Source of the DNA: Thioclava electrotropha | GTDB taxonomy: Bacteria > Pseudomonadota > Alphaproteobacteria > Rhodobacterales > Rhodobacteraceae | Length of the DNA: 64,000 nucleotides | Direction: 5' to 3' | Assembly: GCF_002085925.2 (NCBI RefSeq) | Contig: NZ_CP053562.1 | Span: 2,336,001-2,400,000, forward strand | Part shown: positions 7,637 to 15,774 of the stretch, in pieces | How positions within the stretch are numbered: the first letter of the stretch is position 1 | Layout of the letters: the number at the start of each line of letters is the position of its first letter | The notes under the pieces: generated by a model | The model's database searches: none | What the model saw: the letters and a program-made list of their open reading frames with translations, nothing else | What the model was told of the DNA's origin: nothing | Program-made: the position numbers and the translations under genes

Positions 7637-8686
7637 ATGGCACAGGCAAATCTTCATATCGACCTCGACGCAGTGGTCAGCAATTGGCGCGCTCTCGATG
7701 CGCAATCGGGCGCGGCGACGCGCACGGCGGCGGTGGTGAAAGCCGATAGCTACGGCTTGGGCGCAGGGCGCGTGGCACCGGCTTTGTATCAGGCGGGTGC
7801 GCGGGACTTCTTTGTCGCGCTGGCCGAGGAAGGCGCGCGGCTGCGCCCGCATCTGGGTGAGGACGCGCGGATCTTCATCCTCGGCGGTCATATGGCGGGC
7901 GATGCGGGTTTCCTGCGCGACGCGCGGCTGATCCCGATGCTGAACTCCGCCGAACAGGCGCAGCGGCATCTGCAGGCGATCCCCGAGAGCCCCGTGGGCG
8001 TGCAGCTCGACACCGGGATGAACCGGCTCGGGATGGAGGCAGCCGAGTGGCAAGCCACCGCCCCGCAGCTGATGGAGCGCGGGATCGAGCTGGTGATGAG
8101 CCACCTCGCGTGTTCCGACGAGCCCGAGCACGAGATGAACGCCAAGCAGCTGGCCGAGTTCAAACGGATGACCGACGGCATGGGGCTGAACCGCTCGCTC
8201 GCGGCGACGGGCGGCATTCTGTTGGGCCCCGATTATCATTTCGACGTGACGCGGCCCGGCATCGGCCTCTACGGCGGGCGCCCCTTCGAGGAGGCCCGCC
8301 ACGTGGCGACCCTGTCGCTGCCGGTGATCCAGACCCGCGTGGTCCAGCCCGGCGAGACCGTGGGCTACGGCAACACCTGGACCGCCGAGCGCGAGACCAA
8401 AATCGCGACGCTCTCGGCGGGCTATGCCGACGGGATTCACCGCGTGCTGTCGAACATCACCGCGCTTTATGCAGGCGACACGGCATGTCCGCTGCGGGGT
8501 CGCGTCTCGATGGACCTGCTGACGGTGGATGTGACCGATCTCGATACGGTGCCCGACACGCTCGATCTGCTGGGGCCTCATCAGGGTGTCGATACGCTGG
8601 CCGATCTGGCGGGCACGATCGGCTATGAGATCCTGACCTCGCTCGGTCCCCGCTACGCCCGGAATTACGCGGAGCCCACCGGATGA
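7637..8686 (+). CDS. alr: Alanine racemase
   Basis: The 349-residue enzyme interconverts L- and D-alanine for peptidoglycan. The PLP lysine lies in [10 protein letters not shown] (Lys35). The second catalytic tyrosine is in AGYADGIHR in the C-terminal domain, followed by [14 protein letters not shown], the conserved dimer-interface motif. The ATG at 7637 was chosen because it follows AAAAAGGGGCC, a good ribosome-binding site, and matches the usual Alr N-terminus (xxxIDLDAVxxNW). A TTGACC at 7603 could be a -35. The stop overlaps mlaE (ATGA), tying wall precursor synthesis to a lipid-transport operon. Confidence 0.95.
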   Translation: MAQANLHIDLDAVVSNWRALDAQSGAATRTAAVVKADSYGLGAGRVAPALYQAGARDFFVALAEEGARLRPHLGEDARIFILGGHMAGDAGFLRDARLIPMLNSAEQAQRHLQAIPESPVGVQLDTGMNRLGMEAAEWQATAPQLMERGIELVMSHLACSDEPEHEMNAKQLAEFKRMTDGMGLNRSLAATGGILLGPDYHFDVTRPGIGLYGGRPFEEARHVATLSLPVIQTRVVQPGETVGYGNTWTAERETKIATLSAGYADGIHRVLSNITALYAGDTACPLRGRVSMDLLTVDVTDLDTVPDTLDLLGPHQGVDTLADLAGTIGYEILTSLGPRYARNYAEPTG

Positions 8687-9474
8687 ATGCAGCGGCGCTC
8701 AGCCGACCGCTGGCCGCGCTGGGGCGGGCCACGCTTGCGCTGATGGCGGCGACGGGGCGGCTGTCGCTCTTTGTGGGCGAGACGCTGAGCCACCTGCTCC
8801 GCCCGCCCTTCTACCTGCGCGAGTTCTGGCTTGCGTGCCTCAATATCGGCTGGCTGTCGCTGCCGGTCGTGGGAATGACGGCGCTGTTCACCGGCGCCGC
8901 GCTCGCGCTGCAGATTTACGCGGGCGGCGCGCGCTTCTCGGCCGAACAGGTCGTGCCCTCGATCACCGCGATCGGCATGGTGCGCGAGCTGGGCCCGGTT
9001 CTGGGCGGTTTGATGGTGGCCGCGCGCGTGGCCTCATCCATCGCGGCCGAAATCGGCACGATGAAAGTGACCGAGCAGATCGACGCGCTCACCACGCTCT
9101 CGACCAACCCGATGAAATATCTCACCGTGCCGCGCGTGCTGGCCGCGACGCTTTGCGTGCCGATGCTCGTCGGCGTGGGCGACGTGATCGGGATCATGGG
9201 TGGCTGGATGGTCGGCGTGAACCGCCTCGGCTTCAACTCGGCCACCTATCTCAAGAACACTTGGGACTTCCTTGAATTCTGGGACGTGGGATCGGGCCTC
9301 GTGAAGGGGGCGGCCTTCGGCTTCATCGTGGCCACGATGGGCTGCTATCACGGGATGAATTCGGGCCGCGGCGCGCAGGGCGTGGGCCGGGCCACGAAAT
9401 CGGCGGTGGTCGCCGCCTCGGTCGCGATCCTCGCCGCGAATTACGTGCTGACGGAGGCCTTCTTCTCGGCATGA
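8683..9474 (+). CDS. mlaE: MlaE-family ABC transporter permease (phospholipid transport)
   Basis: The 263-residue permease has five to six hydrophobic segments. It contains the MlaE/YrbE signature: GAALALQIY, the stretch [20 protein letters not shown], and [15 protein letters not shown]. It should form the membrane part of a complex moving phospholipids between inner and outer membrane. It overlaps alr upstream and mlaF downstream by four bases each. No mlaD (MCE-domain) gene follows, which is unusual for a complete Mla system; the partner must be encoded elsewhere. Confidence 0.9.
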   Translation: MNAAALSRPLAALGRATLALMAATGRLSLFVGETLSHLLRPPFYLREFWLACLNIGWLSLPVVGMTALFTGAALALQIYAGGARFSAEQVVPSITAIGMVRELGPVLGGLMVAARVASSIAAEIGTMKVTEQIDALTTLSTNPMKYLTVPRVLAATLCVPMLVGVGDVIGIMGGWMVGVNRLGFNSATYLKNTWDFLEFWDVGSGLVKGAAFGFIVATMGCYHGMNSGRGAQGVGRATKSAVVAASVAILAANYVLTEAFFSA

Positions 9475-10217
9475 TCACCCTCGACGCCATAACCCGCAGT
9501 TTCGGATCGAAACACGTCCTGCGCGGCGTCGATCTTGTGGTGCCGACGGGCCAATCAACCGTGATCATCGGCGGCTCGGGCACCGGCAAATCGGTGCTGC
9601 TGAAATGCATCCTCGGGCTGATCGAGCCCGATGGCGGCAAAATCACCCTCGACGGGGTCGACGTCCACGAGGGCGAGCGCGACGCGTTCCTCGCCCGCTT
9701 CGGAATGCTGTTTCAGGGCGGCGCGCTGTTCGACAGCTTCTCGGTCTGGGAAAACGTGGCCTTCCGCCTGCTGCGCGGCGCGCTGAAACGGCCCAAGGCG
9801 GAGGCGCGCGAGATCGCGGTGGAGAAGCTGCGCCGCGTCGGCCTGTCGCCGGATGTGGCGGACCTGTATCCGGCGGAACTGTCGGGTGGGATGCAGAAAC
9901 GCGTAGGCCTTGCCCGCGCCATCGCCGCTGAGCCCGAGATCATCTTCTTCGACGAACCCACGACCGGGCTCGACCCGATCATGGCAGGCGTCATCAACGA
10001 GCTGATCCGCGAGATCGTCACCGAGATGGGCGCGACCGCAATGACGATCACCCATGACATGACCTCGGTCCGCGCGATTGCCGACCGCGTGGCGATGCTT
10101 CACGCGGGCAAAATTCGCTGGGAGGGTCCGATCGCGGAAATGGACAAAACTTCAGACCCTTACGTCCAGCAGTTCATCCATGGACGCGCCGAAGGGCCGA
10201 TCGAAACGCTTCGTTAA
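9471..10217 (+). CDS. mlaF: MlaF-family ABC transporter ATP-binding protein
   Basis: The 248-residue ATPase has Walker A GGSGTGKS near residue 34-41, ABC signature LSGGMQKRVGLARA, Walker B IIFFDEPTTGLDP and the H-loop MTITHDM. It should power the MlaE permease at the inner face of the cytoplasmic membrane. It starts inside the mlaE stop (ATGATC). After its stop about 130 bases separate it from the next coding sequence. Confidence 0.92.
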   Translation: MITLDAITRSFGSKHVLRGVDLVVPTGQSTVIIGGSGTGKSVLLKCILGLIEPDGGKITLDGVDVHEGERDAFLARFGMLFQGGALFDSFSVWENVAFRLLRGALKRPKAEAREIAVEKLRRVGLSPDVADLYPAELSGGMQKRVGLARAIAAEPEIIFFDEPTTGLDPIMAGVINELIREIVTEMGATAMTITHDMTSVRAIADRVAMLHAGKIRWEGPIAEMDKTSDPYVQQFIHGRAEGPIETLR

Positions 10218-10344
10218 CACACCGGCTGCGGAACCAAGCGAATTTCCGCGCATTCTCCCCAAGTGCTTGATCCGCCAACGAGACTCAATCTCGGACCGGA
10301 ACTGGCCGCTATCTTCAATATGGGAACCGGGGGGAGGTCACATC

Positions 10345-11118
10345 ATGCAAACCGAACAGGTAGGAAGCGCCAATCTAGACCGTTTCAACGCGGCAATTGG
10401 CCAAACGCTCACCGTCACTGTCGCAGTCACCGCACTCGCCGCCATCGGCGCGGTCGCAGCCGCCTCGCTCGGGCTGATGCCGTGGCTCAGCCTAGAGGCG
10501 CAATTCGGCGAAACCGCCCTGCCCGATTTCGGTGTCTGGCTGCAGGTGGGCGCGGCCTTGCTGGCGCTGATCCTCTTGCTTTATCTGCCCTCCTGTTCGC
10601 GCGTGTCCAAGCTCGAAGGCAGCCATCGCCGCTTTCATGTCGGCATGGATGACGTAGCCCGCGCCTATCGCAGCGCCCACGACTCCGACCGCGCGGGCGT
10701 CTTCGCACTCTCGGGTGAATTCGACGCCGTACGCGAGCGGATCACCCATCTGCGCCAGCATCCCGATCTGGGCGGGCTGGAGCCCGAACTTCTGGAACTG
10801 GCCGCGCAGATGAGCCTGCAATCGCGCGATCTCGCTGAGGTCTATTCCGCCGAGAAAGTCAAACGCGCCCGCGCCTTCCTCGAACAGCGCCAGCAAGAGG
10901 CCGAGACCCTGAGCGATCAGATTTCTGTCGCCCGCCGGACCTGCTCGGAGCTGCGCGAATGGCTGACCGATGTCGAGACCGAAGAGCGCGAGCTCAGTGC
11001 CGAGTTTAGCCTGCTGGAGCGCGACCTGCGTGACATCCTGCCGCTGCTGGGCTACGAAATCGAAGACGGTCCGCAGCCCAACGTGGTGCCGATCGCGAAG
11101 AAAGAATCCAAGTCGTAA
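10345..11118 (+). CDS. Membrane-anchored coiled-coil protein of unknown function
   Basis: The product is 257 residues. Two hydrophobic segments (about 24-45 and 66-88) are followed by a long helical, charged region (about 95-245) rich in Leu, Glu, Arg and Gln that should form a coiled coil. The topology is therefore a membrane hairpin with a large cytoplasmic or periplasmic rod. Proteins like this are often labelled DNA repair protein in related genomes without support. The start at 10345 follows GGGGGGAGG, an excellent ribosome-binding site; the open frame extending upstream through mlaF is in another register and was ignored. Position after mlaEF suggests an envelope role. Confidence 0.7.
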   Translation: MQTEQVGSANLDRFNAAIGQTLTVTVAVTALAAIGAVAAASLGLMPWLSLEAQFGETALPDFGVWLQVGAALLALILLLYLPSCSRVSKLEGSHRRFHVGMDDVARAYRSAHDSDRAGVFALSGEFDAVRERITHLRQHPDLGGLEPELLELAAQMSLQSRDLAEVYSAEKVKRARAFLEQRQQEAETLSDQISVARRTCSELREWLTDVETEERELSAEFSLLERDLRDILPLLGYEIEDGPQPNVVPIAKKESKS

Positions 11119-11154
11119 CGGGGCCTGCGCGCCCCTAGGGGTGAGCGCCGGTCG

Positions 11155-11592
11155 ATGCTGAAATACGCCAATCTGGCGCTCTTGCTTCTCTTCCCCCTCG
11201 CCTGGGCCGCGCCGCTTCTGCGCGCGGGGCTGTTGCCCTTCTTCGGGCTGGAAGAGATTTCGGTGCTCAGCGGGTTGCAGACGCTTTGGCGGACGGATGT
11301 GTTCCTCGCCCTGCTCGTCAGCTTCCTCGCCCTGTTTGCCCCCTATCTGAAGGTGATCGGCGTTGCGCTGATCCAGTTCGATCTGGCCGCGCCGCGCCTG
11401 CTGCCCGCGCTCAATATCCTCGGCAAACTGGCGATGGCCGATATCTTCCTGATCGCGATCTATATCGTGGTGGCAAAGGGCGTGGGCGTCGGGCGGCTCG
11501 AGACGGCTTGGGGGCTGTACCTGTTTACCGGATGCGTCGCGGCTTCTTTCGCGATCTCGCATCTGGAAATGAAAAAGGCGCCGCGAGGGTGA
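11155..11592 (+). CDS. PqiA-like (paraquat-inducible protein A family) membrane protein
   Basis: The 145-residue product has four hydrophobic segments and the PqiA pattern SGLQTLWRTDVFLAL, then LKVIGVALIQFD and LGKLAMADIFLIAIYIVVAKG. It corresponds to a single half-module of the usual two-domain PqiA. PqiA proteins are partners of MCE-domain proteins in lipid trafficking between membranes, which fits the mlaEF genes just upstream. The start lies 36 bases after the coiled-coil gene and is preceded by GAGCGCCGGTCG, a weak site. The coding sequence ends within a terminator hairpin. Confidence 0.78.
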   Translation: MLKYANLALLLLFPLAWAAPLLRAGLLPFFGLEEISVLSGLQTLWRTDVFLALLVSFLALFAPYLKVIGVALIQFDLAAPRLLPALNILGKLAMADIFLIAIYIVVAKGVGVGRLETAWGLYLFTGCVAASFAISHLEMKKAPRG

Positions 11593-11608
11593 ACCCCCGG
11601 GCGCCTTT
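11574..11608. terminator. Bidirectional terminator between pqiA-like and DUF1150 genes
   Basis: AAAGGCGCC at 11574-11582 pairs with GGCGCCTTT at 11600-11608, with a smaller GGG/CCC pair in the loop. The left arm is inside the last codons of the pqiA-like gene. A- and T-rich ends suit termination in both directions. Confidence 0.7.
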
Positions 11609-11625
11609 CGCGTCCTTTCAGCCGA

Positions 11626-11853
11626 TCAATGGACCGAGACCGGGTCCAGATCGTTCTGCCGGGCCAGCGAGAAGGCCAGCTTGCGGTCCTTCACCAGCGC
11701 GAGCCGTTCGCCATCGCTGTCATGCACCGCATAGAGGTGATCGACATCGTCCAGCTCGGCCCGGATTTCCTCGGGCAGATCGACGACCGCCACTTCGCGG
11801 ACATAGACGATGGGATGCTCGGCATTATCGCCGAAATCATATTCCGTATTCAT
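11626..11853 (-). CDS. DUF1150 family protein
   Basis: The product is a small acidic cytosolic protein of 75 residues (MNTEYDFGDNAEHPIVYVRE at the start, LAFSLARQNDLDPVSVH at the end), matching DUF1150, which is found next to small heat-shock genes in many Rhodobacteraceae. Its function is not known; co-occurrence suggests a stress or chaperone partner. I prefer the ATG at 11853, because AGGAAAGGAAA stands eight bases before it; an in-frame ATG at 11880 overlaps the hsp20 stop (ATGA) but has little ribosome-binding potential. It is co-transcribed with hsp20. Confidence 0.85.
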   Translation of the reverse strand: MNTEYDFGDNAEHPIVYVREVAVVDLPEEIRAELDDVDHLYAVHDSDGERLALVKDRKLAFSLARQNDLDPVSVH

Positions 11854-11876
11854 TGCGCGTTTCCTTTCCTGCCTGT

Positions 11877-12287
11877 TCATTTCCGCTCGATCGGGATGGT
11901 CTGCACGATCGTCTCGGGCGGGGCCCGGTTCAGATCGACATGCAGAAGACCGTTCTCGATCGTGGCGGCTGCGACCTCGACCCCTTCGGCGAGCACGAAG
12001 CTGCGCTGAAAGGCCCGTGCGGCGATGCCGCGATGAAGGAACAGGCGTTCGCTGTCCTCTTCGCTTTGACGGCCGCGGATCACGAGTGCCCGGTCTTCGA
12101 GCGTGATCGCGAGGTCTTCCTCGCGGAAGCCTGCCACTGCGAGCGTGATGCGGAACGCATCCTCGCCGCGTTGTTCGATGTTATACGGCGGATAGGCATC
12201 CGATCCCTTGGCGGTGCGTTCCACCAGCCGTTCCAGCTGGTCGAAGCCCAGCAGGTAGGGATGTGCGCCAAAACTCAGTTTCGTCAT
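11877..12287 (-). CDS. Small heat-shock protein, Hsp20/IbpA family
   Basis: The 136-residue ATP-independent holdase has an alpha-crystallin domain at about 38-130. It includes ITLAVAGFREEDLAITLEDRALVIRG in the core and IENGLLHVDLNRAPPE near its end (the usual A-x-x-x-N-G-L/V-L motif). A short N-terminal arm, PYLLGFDQLERLVER, matches the IbpA/HspH class of alphaproteobacteria. It binds unfolding proteins in the cytosol. A heat-shock promoter lies at 12353-12382 with the same spacing as the rpoH promoter in this window. The DUF1150 gene follows, with the stops and starts touching. Confidence 0.93.
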   Translation of the reverse strand: MTKLSFGAHPYLLGFDQLERLVERTAKGSDAYPPYNIEQRGEDAFRITLAVAGFREEDLAITLEDRALVIRGRQSEEDSERLFLHRGIAARAFQRSFVLAEGVEVAAATIENGLLHVDLNRAPPETIVQTIPIERK

Positions 12288-12352
12288 TCGGCAAGCCCTT
12301 GATCAAGCGACGTTGCAAGTTCGGGCCCCGATCTTCGGCAGCCCACTGATCA

Positions 12353-12382
12353 AATATGGGCGGCGTGGAAGCCCCCTGCAAG
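12353..12382 (-). promoter_or_regulatory. Heat-shock (RpoH) promoter of hsp20
   Basis: On the minus strand CTTGCAG (12376-12382) is followed after 16 bases by CCATATT (12353-12359). The spacing and -10 are identical to the rpoH promoter at 37096-37125. Transcription would begin about 60 bases before the hsp20 start. Confidence 0.75.
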
Positions 12383-12519
12383 ACCCCGCCGACCATTTAC
12401 GCTGACGGCAAATTTTCTCCTAACCCGTTCGAAACCTGTTATATTGACCCTCCCACCTGACCGCCTTGGCCGAGTCGGGCGGATGATATTTTGCGCAACC
12501 AGAACCGGACGATACGGAT

Positions 12520-12738
12520 ATGAACGCCCATCTCGAGATGGATCATGAAGAAGTGCTGCGGGTAAAACTGGAAGTGCTGCGCCGCGAACACCGCGATCTG
12601 GACGAGGCGATCCTGGCGCTCACGCAGGCGGTGCATTCCGACCAGCTGCGCCTTGTGCGGCTGAAAAAGCAAAAGCTGGCCCTGAAAGACGAGATCGCGC
12701 GGATCGAAGACCAGCTTACCCCCGACATCATCGCCTGA
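12520..12738 (+). CDS. DUF465 (YdcH-like) small coiled-coil protein
   Basis: The 72-residue, highly charged helical protein ([20 protein letters not shown] at the start) is typical of YdcH/DUF465. Heptad-like Leu spacing suggests a helical hairpin. No role is established. It stands alone, about 230 bases from the divergent hsp20 start; TATATT near 12434 could be a -10 element, but no good -35 is seen. Confidence 0.82.
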   Translation: MNAHLEMDHEEVLRVKLEVLRREHRDLDEAILALTQAVHSDQLRLVRLKKQKLALKDEIARIEDQLTPDIIA

Positions 12739-12784
12739 ACCTGACCTCCGACCAATCGGATCGGCGCCTGCGCGCCTCCGGGGC

Positions 12785-12812
12785 TTGCCGCGACGGCACA
12801 GATTCCTATAGT
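12785..12812 (+). promoter_or_regulatory. Housekeeping promoter of purEK
   Basis: TTGCCG at 12785-12790 and TATAGT at 12807-12812 are 16 bases apart. The purE start follows 28 bases after the -10, with AAGGGGG at 12829-12835 as ribosome-binding site. Confidence 0.65.
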
Positions 12813-12839
12813 GCGCGCTCCATCTGCAAAGGGGGCGTC

Positions 12840-13325
12840 ATGAGCGTGAAAGTGGGAATCATCATGGGCAGCCAGTCCGACTGGTCCACGATGAAAGAGG
12901 CGGCGGAAATTCTCGACGAACTCGGTGTGGAATACGAGGCGAAGATCGTCTCGGCCCATCGCACTCCCGACAGGCTCTGGTCCTATGGCAAGACGGCCGT
13001 GGAGCGTGGGCTGCACGTCATCATCGCAGGCGCTGGCGGCGCCGCGCACCTGCCGGGCATGATGGCCTCGAAGACGCGCGTTCCGGTGATCGGCGTGCCG
13101 GTGCAGACCCGCGCACTCTCGGGCGTCGACAGCCTCTATTCCATCGTGCAGATGCCCAAGGGCTTCCCGGTCGCGACCATGGCGATCGGGGCTGCGGGGG
13201 CTGCCAATGCCGGTCTGATGGCGGCGGGGATCTTGGCCGTGTCCGATGCGGATCTCGCGAAGCGGCTCGACGACTGGCGCGAGAAGCTCTCGGCCTCGAT
13301 CAAGGAGGAGCCGGAAGATGAGTGA
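12840..13325 (+). CDS. purE: N5-carboxyaminoimidazole ribonucleotide mutase PurE
   Basis: The 161-residue enzyme of purine synthesis rearranges N5-CAIR to CAIR. The class I signature is complete: GSQSDW at about 10-15, [11 protein letters not shown] near residue 39-49, and [12 protein letters not shown] near 62-73. It acts in the cytosol as an octamer. The gene overlaps purK by eight bases, so the two enzymes that carry AIR to CAIR are translated together. A housekeeping promoter is visible upstream. Confidence 0.97.
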   Translation: MSVKVGIIMGSQSDWSTMKEAAEILDELGVEYEAKIVSAHRTPDRLWSYGKTAVERGLHVIIAGAGGAAHLPGMMASKTRVPVIGVPVQTRALSGVDSLYSIVQMPKGFPVATMAIGAAGAANAGLMAAGILAVSDADLAKRLDDWREKLSASIKEEPEDE

Positions 13326-14382
13326 GCCCCTGCCCTATGGATCGGTGATCGGCATCCTCGGCGGCGGTCAGCTGGGCCGGATGCTCTCGGTCGCGGCCTC
13401 GCGTCTGGGCTACAAGACCCATATCTTCGAGCCGGGCGCGAACCCGCCCGCAGGCGACGTGGCCCATGCGGTGACCACCGCCGGCTACGAGGACGAGGCC
13501 GCGCTGCGGGCCTTCGCCGAGGCGGTGGACGTCATCACCTACGAATTCGAGAACGTGCCGACCTCGGCGCTCGATCTTCTGGAAAGCCTCAAGCCGATCC
13601 GCCCGAACCGCAAGGCGCTCGCGGTCAGTCAGGACCGTCTGGTCGAGAAAGCCTTCCTCAACGATCTGGGCCTCGCCACCGCACCCTTCGCCGCCGTGGA
13701 CGATCTCGAGGACCTGCAGGAGGCAATTGCCGAGATCGGCTGCCCCGCGATCCTGAAGACCCGTCGCTTCGGCTATGACGGCAAGGGTCAGGTAGTGATC
13801 AAAGCGCCCGAAGAGGCCGCCGCCGCGCTGGAGGATATGAAGGGCGCGCCCGCGATCCTCGAAGGCTTCGTGGAGTTCTTCAAGGAGATCTCCGTGATTG
13901 GCGCGCGCGCCGATGATGGCGCGATCTCCTGCTTCGATCCGGGCCAGAACAAGCACGAGGGCGGCATCCTGCGCACCACGCTGGTGCCCGCCGCGATCAC
14001 CGACAACCAGCGCACCGATGCGGTTCTGCTGGCGGCCAAGATCCTGAACAAGCTCGATTATGTCGGCGTGATGGGGGTCGAGCTTTTCGTCACCCGCGAC
14101 GCGTTGATCGTGAACGAGATCGCGCCTCGCGTGCACAACTCGGGCCACTGGACGCAGGCGGGCTGCGCTGTCGACCAGTTCGAGCAGCATATCCGCGCCG
14201 TAACCGGCTGGCCGCTAGGCGACGGCTCGCGCCATTGCGATGTCGAGATGGAGAACCTGATCGGCGACGACATGGATCGGGTGCCGGGGCTGGCAAAGCT
14301 CGCACGGTATCAGGTGCATCTCTACGGCAAGGCCGAGGTGAAGCCGGGCCGCAAGATGGGCCATGTGAACCACATCCTGTAA
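13318..14382 (+). CDS. purK: N5-carboxyaminoimidazole ribonucleotide synthase PurK
   Basis: The 354-residue ATP-grasp enzyme carboxylates AIR with bicarbonate and ATP. The N-terminus [15 protein letters not shown] is diagnostic. GYDGKGQ at about 151-157, the Glu-rich EGFVEF strand and [14 protein letters not shown] near 263-276 form the ATP site. The ATG at 13318 overlaps the end of purE. A strong terminator hairpin directly follows the stop. Confidence 0.96.
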   Translation: MSEPLPYGSVIGILGGGQLGRMLSVAASRLGYKTHIFEPGANPPAGDVAHAVTTAGYEDEAALRAFAEAVDVITYEFENVPTSALDLLESLKPIRPNRKALAVSQDRLVEKAFLNDLGLATAPFAAVDDLEDLQEAIAEIGCPAILKTRRFGYDGKGQVVIKAPEEAAAALEDMKGAPAILEGFVEFFKEISVIGARADDGAISCFDPGQNKHEGGILRTTLVPAAITDNQRTDAVLLAAKILNKLDYVGVMGVELFVTRDALIVNEIAPRVHNSGHWTQAGCAVDQFEQHIRAVTGWPLGDGSRHCDVEMENLIGDDMDRVPGLAKLARYQVHLYGKAEVKPGRKMGHVNHIL

Positions 14383-14389
14383 GCGGAAA

Positions 14390-14416
14390 AGGCGCCCATC
14401 GCGGGCGCCTTTCTCT
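14390..14416. terminator. Bidirectional terminator after purK
   Basis: AGGCGCCC at 14390-14397 and GGGCGCCT at 14403-14410 form a perfect stem with a five-base loop. TTCTCTT follows on the plus strand, AAAA precedes it. It separates purK from the convergent VOC gene. Confidence 0.8.
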
Positions 14417-14426
14417 TATCTCTCGA

Positions 14427-15230
14427 TCACTTCGCGGACCATGTGAAGCGCGTGCCCCACGGGTCGGCCACGCTGTCGCCATAGGCCTCGCGAAAGGCGG
14501 CGAGCGGTTCGGCGTCCGCCTTCAGTCCGACCTCGACCAGACCGGTCGCGGGCTGGTGACGCTCTTTGGCCCCGCGGCTGTTCCAGACATTGGTGGCGAG
14601 GTGGTGGTGATAGCCGCCCCAACCGTGGAAATTCGCCCCCGGATAGCGGGCCATCACATCCGCACCGAGCGTCTCGGCATAGAACGGCTCCGCCGGACCG
14701 AGCGCGCCGACCTGAAGGTGCACGTGGCCGATCACCGTGCCTTTCGGCGCACCGCGCCACGGGCCACGGGCCTCTGCCATCACGTCGCGCAGGTCGATCG
14801 GATCGGTCACCATCGCGATCATCCCGTCCTTGCGCGGCCAGTCTTCGCGGGCGCGGTCCCGGTAGATCTCGATGCCGTTGCCCTCGGGGTCGTGCAGGTA
14901 AACCGCCTCGCTGACAAGGTGATCGGACGCCCCGTCGAGCCGGATGCCAGCCTCGGCGGCGTGGTTCAGCCACGCGCCCAGATCGGCCCGCTCGGGCAGA
15001 AGGAAGGCGGTGTGAAACAGCCCCGCTTCCGACCGGCTCGATTTGCGCGCCGATGCGTCGGCCTTGAGGATCACGAGCACTTTCCCATCGACGCCGTAGC
15101 GCGCCTCTGTTGCGTCGGCTGCGATCCGCTCCAGCCCGAGCACGCTCTCGTAGAACGCGCTCACCGCCGGGAGGTCATGGACCACGAGGGTCACATGGCC
15201 GATTTCAACATTTGCGTCACTGGTCGCCAT
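14427..15230 (-). CDS. Two-domain VOC family ring-cleavage dioxygenase-like protein
   Basis: The 267-residue protein consists of two vicinal-oxygen-chelate modules (about 8-125 and 165-265), in the manner of CatE-like extradiol dioxygenases. Likely metal ligands are His12 (IGHVTLVV), His in IGHVHLQVG near 167-169, and Glu in YLHDPEGNGIEIY near 120. Such enzymes cleave catechols or act as glyoxalases. The activity here is unassigned. It is 12 bases downstream of a DoxX gene on the same strand, an association common with LysR-regulated quinone-detoxification loci (inference). Confidence 0.8.
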   Translation of the reverse strand: MATSDANVEIGHVTLVVHDLPAVSAFYESVLGLERIAADATEARYGVDGKVLVILKADASARKSSRSEAGLFHTAFLLPERADLGAWLNHAAEAGIRLDGASDHLVSEAVYLHDPEGNGIEIYRDRAREDWPRKDGMIAMVTDPIDLRDVMAEARGPWRGAPKGTVIGHVHLQVGALGPAEPFYAETLGADVMARYPGANFHGWGGYHHHLATNVWNSRGAKERHQPATGLVEVGLKADAEPLAAFREAYGDSVADPWGTRFTWSAK

Positions 15231-15242
15231 CGTCTCCTCCTG

Positions 15243-15647
15243 TCACTTCAGTTTGGTCGGGCGCAGCGCATAGAGGCCGTCACCCAGAGCCGCGAGCGCG
15301 AATTGCACGATGGCCCACATCACCGGATATTCCCAGCCGCCGCCCTGGTTCGAGAAGCTAAAGCCGTTGCCCCAATGCGCCGTGAAGGCCGCGCCGAGCA
15401 GGATGAACCCGAGCCCGAAGGACACGATCCGCGCATAGATGCCGGTGATCAAGGCGATACCGCCGAGAATTTCCGCCGCCATCGTGAGGATGCCGAGCCA
15501 GCCGGGCAGACCCAGAGATTCAAAGAAGCCCATCGTGCCGGCCGGGGTAAAGACGAACAGCTTCGTCAGCCCGTGGACGAGGAACAGAGCGCCGGTCAGA
15601 AGGCGCAAAACGAAGATGCCGTAAGGGGCGAGTTTGGTGTCGATCAT
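15243..15647 (-). CDS. DoxX family membrane protein
   Basis: The 134-residue, four-helix membrane protein has typical DoxX features: LLTGALFLVHGLTKL in helix 1, then LGILTMAAEILGGIALITG. DoxX-like proteins are linked to thiosulfate:quinone oxidation in archaea and to redox or electrophile stress in bacteria; function here is not known. The start follows AGGAGACAGACC, an excellent ribosome-binding site. It is divergent from a LysR-type regulator and probably controlled by it together with the downstream VOC gene. Confidence 0.85.
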   Translation of the reverse strand: MIDTKLAPYGIFVLRLLTGALFLVHGLTKLFVFTPAGTMGFFESLGLPGWLGILTMAAEILGGIALITGIYARIVSFGLGFILLGAAFTAHWGNGFSFSNQGGGWEYPVMWAIVQFALAALGDGLYALRPTKLK

Positions 15648-15710
15648 GGTCTGTCTCCTGTAACCGCAAGCTCTGTGCGGTGTGTTCGCGTTGCAGCGAG
15701 GAAATTAGCC

Positions 15711-15761
15711 ATTCCGTTCGCGAATAAAATGGATATTATCAGGAATGACTTTTACCATTTT
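15711..15761. promoter_or_regulatory. Candidate LysR operator between DoxX and LysR genes
   Basis: ATTCCGTTCGCGAAT at 15711-15725 is an ATTC-N7-GAAT dyad fitting the LysR T-N11-A box. Just beyond it AAAATGG (15726-15732) and CCATTTT (15755-15761) form a second inverted repeat. Both lie in the 127-base divergent region, as expected for autoregulation plus activation of doxX. Confidence 0.55.
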
Positions 15762-15774
15762 GTTCTGAATAGCG

